Below are positions 56,970 through 60,915 of a stretch of 60,915 nt of DNA, piece by piece (position 1 is the stretch's first letter; every line of letters starts with the position of its first letter). The notes under the pieces were generated by a model. It saw only the letters and a program-made list of their open reading frames with translations, did no database searches and was not told the origin of the DNA. The DNA comes from Nesterenkonia haasae (GTDB lineage: Bacteria > Actinomycetota > Actinomycetes > Actinomycetales > Micrococcaceae): contig NZ_VFIE01000020.1 of NCBI RefSeq assembly GCF_010119385.1, forward strand, positions 1-60,915. The letters are read 5' to 3'. The position numbers and the translations under genes are program-made.

Positions 56970-58012
56970 GCCGCCACCTCTTTCTTATCTTCGCGGGTTG
57001 GTTTAACTCCCACGCCGAGGAGCTGTCCTACGGAGCGGCCGTAGGAGTGCACTCGGGGGGACTGCAGCAGAACCACGATGATGACCACCGCCGCAAAGAA
57101 CACTGGGGCCTGAGCGGGTGGAACGCCGAGGAACAGAATGGCCGAGTTGAGTGCCTGCACCGTCATCACCCCGATGACGGTTCCTGCGATGGAGAATTTT
57201 CCGCCCATGAGAGACGTTCCGCCCAGCACCACCGCGAGGATGGCATAGAGCTCAATCAGGTAGCCAGCAGAGTTGGCGTCGGCCGCCATTGTGTTTGAGG
57301 CGAAGATCACCCCAGCGATGCCCGCCAGAACTCCGGATGCGATGTAGGCGGTCCAGATGATGCCGCGGGACCGAACGCCAGCAAGCCGACTGGCCTCAGG
57401 ATTGATACCGACAGCCTCGGTGAGCATCCCCAACGCGGTCCGCCGCTCTAGCACACTCACGATGACAACGGCCGCGACCCAGATAAAGAATGCGACGGGC
57501 AGAACCACGAGATAACCGGTCGCGATGAACTTATACGGTGCACTGTTCACAGTGGTGATGAAACCGCCCGTAATCAGAAGGGCCACCCCGCGTCCCGCGA
57601 GCATGAGGACCAACGTGGCGATAATCGGCTGGATCCCCAGGACGGAGACCAGGAAGCCGTTCCACACACCGAGGACGAGGCCGACGAGAACCGCGACCAC
57701 CACCGCGACGGCCACCGAGCCCAGGCCGCCCGGATTCTCCGATGCATCCAGGATGGTCAGTGCAACAGCTCCAGAAACTGCCATGATTGCGCCCACCGAG
57801 AGGTCGATACCGCGAGTGGCGATCACCAACGTCATACCCAGTGCCACCAGCATCAGCGGCGCGCTTTCGCGGAGGATATTGATGGGATTGCCGTACAGCT
57901 GACCATCTTGAAGGGTGACGCGAGCGAAGTTGGGGTTGGCGATCGTATTGATGATGAGCAGGGTGACCAACGCTGCGGCTGGCCAGAACAGGCGGTGTTT
58001 GACGATCTTCAT
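56966..58012 (-). CDS. Sugar ABC transporter permease (YtfT type)
   Basis: This 348-residue CUT2 permease has an N-terminal helix (LFWPAAALVTLLIINTIANPNFARVTLQDGQLYGNPINILRESAPLMLVALGMTLVIATRGIDLSVGAIMAVSG), then GVWNGFLVSVLGIQPIIATLVLMLAGRGVALLITGG and AVVLGGTSLMGGKFSIAG. The TRGIDLSVG and SAPLMLVALGMTLVIAT segments are typical of YtfT. It overlaps both the ATPase gene and the other permease gene by 4 bases. Confidence 0.93.
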   Translation of the reverse strand: MKIVKHRLFWPAAALVTLLIINTIANPNFARVTLQDGQLYGNPINILRESAPLMLVALGMTLVIATRGIDLSVGAIMAVSGAVALTILDASENPGGLGSVAVAVVVAVLVGLVLGVWNGFLVSVLGIQPIIATLVLMLAGRGVALLITGGFITTVNSAPYKFIATGYLVVLPVAFFIWVAAVVIVSVLERRTALGMLTEAVGINPEASRLAGVRSRGIIWTAYIASGVLAGIAGVIFASNTMAADANSAGYLIELYAILAVVLGGTSLMGGKFSIAGTVIGVMTVQALNSAILFLGVPPAQAPVFFAAVVIIVVLLQSPRVHSYGRSVGQLLGVGVKPTREDKKEVAA

Positions 58013-59547
58013 CGCATGACGCTCACTTCTTCAGAGTTGGCGATGTAGTCGACGAGTCCGTCGAGGTCCACCGAATGCGACTCAATCTCCCCGATCGCGC
58101 GGCGGTCCCGCAGCACGAGGACCCGCTGGGCGATGCGCAGCACCTCCTCAAGCTCAGAGGAGACGAAGATGACGGACAGGCCCTTCTCAGACAGCTCAGC
58201 GACCTTGCGCTGAATGTCGGCTTTGGCACCGACATCAATGCCGCGCGTGGGTTCGTCGAGCATCAGCAGTTCAGGTGCCGTGGCGAGCCAGCGGGCCAGC
58301 AGCACCTTCTGTTGGTTGCCACCCGACAGGTTACCTATCGGCACGTTCGGGTTCGCGGGCCGCACGCCGAGCGCGGACATGTATTCCTTGACGACCGCGT
58401 CCTTCTCCGTCTTGGAGATGGGGTGGAGCCAACCTCGGCGGGCTTGGATCCCGAGGATCATATTCTCGGCAACGGTCAGGTCGGCCACGACGCCCTCGGC
58501 GCGTCTGTCCTCTGAAGAGAGCGCGATTCCGTGGTCGATGGCGTGGCGAGGAGTGTGGATACGAACGGATTTGCCGTCAATCTGAATCTCCCCAGTCTCG
58601 GACCGGTCGGCACCGTAGAGCAGTCGAACTAGTTCGGTGCGGCCAGAGCCGAGGAGGCCGGCAAAGCCCACCACCTCACCCTTGTAGACCTCGAGGTCCG
58701 CTGGTGAGAGAACGCCGCGCTTGCCGATCCCCGTCGCCTTGAGCACCGGGGTCCCGGATCGATCGATCGCGCGATCGGCACGGTCAGAGATGGCGGCAAG
58801 ATCGTCGAGCTCACGTCCGATCATCTCGGCGACCAACGCGTCCTTTGGAAAGTCCTTGGCGACGTGTTCACCAACGAGTTTGCCATTGCGCAGCACGGTG
58901 ATGCGGTCTGAAATTTCGTAGACCTGCTCGAGGAAGTGACTGACGAACAGGATGGCTACGCCGGTATCGCGAAGGTCGCGGATCACACCGAACAGCTGCT
59001 CGACCTCCCCGCGGTCTAGGCTGGACGTGGGCTCGTCAAGAATCAGCACCTTAGCATCGAGAACCATTGCCCGGGCGATCGCGACGAGCTGCTGGATGGC
59101 AATCGAGTTCCGAGCGAGCTGCGCACGCGAGTCAATTTCCAGGCCCAGGCCTGCAAGGTGCTTCTCGGCCTCTGCATAGGTGGCGCGCCAGTCGATGGCA
59201 CCGTACTTGCGCTTCTCATGACCGAGCATGACATTCTCGCCGACGGAGAGGTTCGCACACAGGTTTACTTCTTGGTAGACGGTGGAGATGCCCGCCGCTT
59301 GGGCGTCGGCAGTGGCCTCGAACCTCCGCTCGCGGCCGGCGACAGTGATGGTGCCGCTGTCGAGCGAGTAGACACCGGTGAGGGCTTTGATGAGCGTGGA
59401 CTTGCCAGCCCCGTTCTCCCCCATAAGCGAGTGAACTTCGCCGGGGAGGAGCCGAAATTCGACGCCGTCAAGCGCCAACACTCCAGGAAATGCGATGGTA
59501 ATGCCGCACATCTTGACGATGGGCTGGACTTCAGTGTCCGCAGACAT
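58009..59547 (-). CDS. Sugar ABC transporter ATP-binding protein (YtfR type), first copy
   Basis: This 512-residue tandem ATPase has Walker A GENGAGKSTLIKALTGVYSLDSGTI, first-half signature NSIAIQQLVAIARAMVL and Walker B VLILDEPTSSLDRGEVEQLF, then GLLGSGRTELVRLLYG, LSGGNQQKVLLARWLA and LMLDEPTRGIDVG. The start at 59547 (MSADTEVQP) has GAAGAGG upstream; a longer in-frame start adds about 74 residues that would cover the intercistronic hairpin. It directly precedes the YtfT-type permease gene, as in the E. coli operon. Confidence 0.94.
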   Translation of the reverse strand: MSADTEVQPIVKMCGITIAFPGVLALDGVEFRLLPGEVHSLMGENGAGKSTLIKALTGVYSLDSGTITVAGRERRFEATADAQAAGISTVYQEVNLCANLSVGENVMLGHEKRKYGAIDWRATYAEAEKHLAGLGLEIDSRAQLARNSIAIQQLVAIARAMVLDAKVLILDEPTSSLDRGEVEQLFGVIRDLRDTGVAILFVSHFLEQVYEISDRITVLRNGKLVGEHVAKDFPKDALVAEMIGRELDDLAAISDRADRAIDRSGTPVLKATGIGKRGVLSPADLEVYKGEVVGFAGLLGSGRTELVRLLYGADRSETGEIQIDGKSVRIHTPRHAIDHGIALSSEDRRAEGVVADLTVAENMILGIQARRGWLHPISKTEKDAVVKEYMSALGVRPANPNVPIGNLSGGNQQKVLLARWLATAPELLMLDEPTRGIDVGAKADIQRKVAELSEKGLSVIFVSSELEEVLRIAQRVLVLRDRRAIGEIESHSVDLDGLVDYIANSEEVSVMR

Positions 59548-59581
59548 GGGCGGTAGAACCTCTTCGTCTCGTTGGGTGAGC

Positions 59582-59618
59582 CCTGCCGGGGGTCGGTCAC
59601 TGCAGACCCCCCGGCAGG
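59582..59618 (-). other. Intercistronic hairpin after the YtfQ-like binding-protein gene
   Basis: CCTGCCGGGGGTC pairs with GACCCCCCGGCAGG (13 bp with one bulged C), in the 121-base gap between the binding-protein gene and the first ATPase gene. It parallels the hairpin after the rhamnose-binding protein gene. A role in raising binding-protein mRNA over transporter mRNA is likely but inferred. Confidence 0.6.
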
Positions 59619-59668
59619 ATTCACAAGGGTAAGCGATCAAGTGGCTGACGACATCGAAGCTTTTTGAA

Positions 59669-60670
59669 TCAGTACGGACGCGAGTCGATAACCTCGGCGG
59701 CCTGCTCCTGGGTGAAGGTTTGATCCTCAACGTAGACGGTCTTCTCAACCTCTTCGCCTGCGAGCACATCCGTCACCAGTTCTGCCGCGAGCTCACCCAG
59801 CATCGGGTTGCATTCGACGATGAAGTTGATCTTCCCGTCGACGAGTGCCTGCATCCCATCCTTGACGGCGTCGATAGTCACGATCTTGATGTCTTCACCG
59901 GGCGTGGCACCAGCTGCTTCGATCGCTTCGATCGCTCCGAGACCCATGTCGTCGTTGTGTGCATAGACCAAATCGATGTCCTCGACGCCGTAGTTGGAGA
60001 TGTAGCCCTCCATGACGGACTTGCCGCCATCACGGGTGAAGTCGCCAGTCTGGGAGTCGATTGTTTCGATGGCGGAGCCCTCGATGGCCTCGTCGAAGCC
60101 GGCGGCGCGTTCATTGGCTGGAGCGGAGCCGGTCGTGCCCTCCAGCACCACCATATTGGTTGGAGTGTCGCCGAATTCCTCGGCGGCCCACTCTCCGGCC
60201 ATGACGCCTTCCTCATGGAAATCGAGTCCTACCCATGCGGCGTACAGATCCTCAGACGCCGAGACCGTGCGATCTTCGAGGATCACGGGTATCTCTGCCT
60301 CAGCGGCTTCCTCCAGCACGTCGTCCCAGCCATCTTCGACCACGGGGGCGATGACGATGGCATCGACATCCTGATTGATGAAGTTGCGCACGGCGGAAAT
60401 CTGCGCTGCTGGGTCATTGTCCGCCGCGTTGAAGATCAGTTCGAAGCCGTTCTCCTCAGAGAAAGCGTTCTGCATAGATTCAGTGTTGGCAGAACGCCAG
60501 CCGGACTCTGCACCTGTCTGTGCGAAACCGACAGTAATGGTTTCGGCGGCTCCCCCGCCGTCGGTGCCTGTATCACCGGACGCGTCAGCGTTTCCGTTGC
60601 CGGAGCACCCGCTGAGGGTAAGCGCTGCAGCCCCTGTGAAGGCAATCGTAGTCAAGAGTGTCTTCCTCAT
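59669..60670 (-). CDS. YtfQ-like sugar-binding lipoprotein (galactofuranose/arabinofuranose type)
   Basis: This 333-residue binding protein has a lipoprotein signal ending ALTLSGCSG and a glycine-rich linker. The mature part starts ITVGFAQTGAESGWRSANTESMQNAFSEENGFELIFNAADNDPAAQISAVRNFINQDVDAIVIAPVVEDGW, the segment shared by E. coli YtfQ (galactofuranose) and related arabinose binders. YAHNDDMGLGAIEAIEAAG and IVECNPMLGELA follow. It is the first gene of the five-gene transporter operon. Given the pectin theme, arabinofuranose or galactofuranose are reasonable ligands, but neither can be proved from sequence. Confidence 0.93.
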   Translation of the reverse strand: MRKTLLTTIAFTGAAALTLSGCSGNGNADASGDTGTDGGGAAETITVGFAQTGAESGWRSANTESMQNAFSEENGFELIFNAADNDPAAQISAVRNFINQDVDAIVIAPVVEDGWDDVLEEAAEAEIPVILEDRTVSASEDLYAAWVGLDFHEEGVMAGEWAAEEFGDTPTNMVVLEGTTGSAPANERAAGFDEAIEGSAIETIDSQTGDFTRDGGKSVMEGYISNYGVEDIDLVYAHNDDMGLGAIEAIEAAGATPGEDIKIVTIDAVKDGMQALVDGKINFIVECNPMLGELAAELVTDVLAGEEVEKTVYVEDQTFTQEQAAEVIDSRPY

Positions 60671-60736
60671 ACCGAGAATCTCCTTGTGTGATCCGGCTCC
60701 TTCGCCGGGGCGGGGGTGTCCCCTCTATGTCGCAAA

Positions 60737-60752
60737 TGCGACCTGTGTCACA
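60737..60752. promoter_or_regulatory. CRP-like site upstream of the YtfQ-like operon
   Basis: TGCGA-CCTGTG-TCACA matches TGTGA-N6-TCACA in 9 of 10 defined positions and lies 4 bases from the LacI-type palindrome. It is 67-82 bases before the start codon. Confidence 0.45.
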
Positions 60753-60756
60753 CATA

Positions 60757-60766
60757 TTAGCGCTAA
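60757..60766. promoter_or_regulatory. LacI-type operator upstream of the YtfQ-like operon
   Basis: TTAGCGCTAA is a perfect 10-bp palindrome with a CG centre (partly extended: one mismatch, then two more paired positions on each side). It is a classic LacI-family operator form and lies 87-96 bases before the binding-protein start. The LacI protein at 53342-54361 is the obvious candidate to bind it. Confidence 0.72.
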
Positions 60767-60915
60767 CATTTATGTGGTGGGTAGTCTCTGCGCGGTCACG
60801 ATTGAGTAACGGAACTACCCTATTTACAAGGCTTGAAAGGGATATGACGCAGGGAATCCAGAAAATGTGAGGGTTCACCTCACAACATTTGGAGGTTTCA
60901 GGACTTCCCGAGTCC

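Noticed and set aside
57525-57902. Plus-strand frame of 125 codons opposite the YtfT-type permease gene
   Set aside because: It is the antisense of conserved membrane helices; the translation is rich in threonine, arginine and proline, a common artefact opposite hydrophobic genes.
59720-60691. Open frame of 323 codons on the plus strand opposite the YtfQ-like gene
   Set aside because: The YtfQ-like protein is unmistakable, with a lipoprotein signal; the antisense translation has no domain and would start inside the promoter region of that gene.
1-60915. CRISPR arrays, insertion sequences, tRNA or rRNA genes and phage genes
   Set aside because: No regularly spaced repeats, transposase-like proteins, cloverleaf-type sequences or phage proteins were recognised on either strand. 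Small RNAs cannot be excluded by eye.

Overview
The window is about 61 kb of GC-rich, gene-dense DNA from an actinobacterium, most likely Micrococcales (an Arthrobacter/Nesterenkonia-like organism). This rests on the high-GC codon use, the acidic lipoproteins with LTSC/LSGC-type lipoboxes, a Flp/Tad pilus locus of actinobacterial layout, and the many LacI, GntR and DeoR regulators. The genus is an inference. I saw no rRNA, tRNA, insertion sequence, CRISPR array or phage gene.

Layout. 1-5.3 kb: end of an FCD-type GntR regulator, a zinc alcohol/polyol dehydrogenase, glycerate kinase, electron-transfer flavoprotein EtfBA and a TetR regulator. 5.5-13.1 kb: a compact nine-gene Flp/Tad pilus operon (pilin, two TadE/TadG-like proteins, CpaB, CpaE, CpaF, TadB, TadC, prepilin peptidase). 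13.1-18.0 kb, minus strand: L-rhamnose lower pathway (fused rhamnulose-1-phosphate aldolase/lactaldehyde dehydrogenase, rhamnulokinase, L-lactate dehydrogenase). 18.1-25.9 kb: a DeoR regulator divergent from a cassette with a phosphomannose-isomerase-like protein, a DUF4432 epimerase-like protein and a complete ribose-type ABC transporter, for a sugar I cannot name. 25.9-33.4 kb, minus: rhamnose uptake and entry (ABC transporter, mutarotase, isomerase, LacI regulator). 33.5-35.3 kb: three unrelated small genes. 35.4-42.2 kb: a galactarate-type aldarate pathway (enolase-superfamily enzyme, KdgD, 2-oxoglutarate semialdehyde dehydrogenase) with LacI, GntR and LysR regulators. 42.3-53.1 kb, minus: a GH42 beta-galactosidase, a GH106-type alpha-L-rhamnosidase and four related family-1 solute-binding lipoproteins with no permease genes. 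53.3-60.7 kb, minus: a YtfQ-like sugar transporter with two permeases and, unusually, two complete ATPases, plus a LacI regulator.

How it fits together. Rhamnose, galactose linkages, an aldarate route able to drain galacturonate, and a galactofuranose/arabinofuranose-type transporter together resemble the components of rhamnogalacturonan-I pectin. Neither glycoside hydrolase has a signal peptide. The simplest model is that oligosaccharides made elsewhere are bound by the lipoproteins, imported, and cleaved in the cytoplasm. Rhamnose then goes through RhaI, RhaB, aldolase/SDR and LldD to dihydroxyacetone phosphate and pyruvate. Galactarate-type acids go to 2-oxoglutarate.

Regulatory reading. 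A 14-base operator-like word is identical upstream of the rhamnose transporter operon and the lipoprotein/rhamnosidase operon, which ties them into one regulon. CRP-like TGTGA-N6-TCACA sites of varying quality lie upstream of all seven sugar operons. The rhaD operon, the DeoR cassette and the YtfQ-type operon have their own inverted repeats. These sites were found by eye and need a genome-wide motif test.
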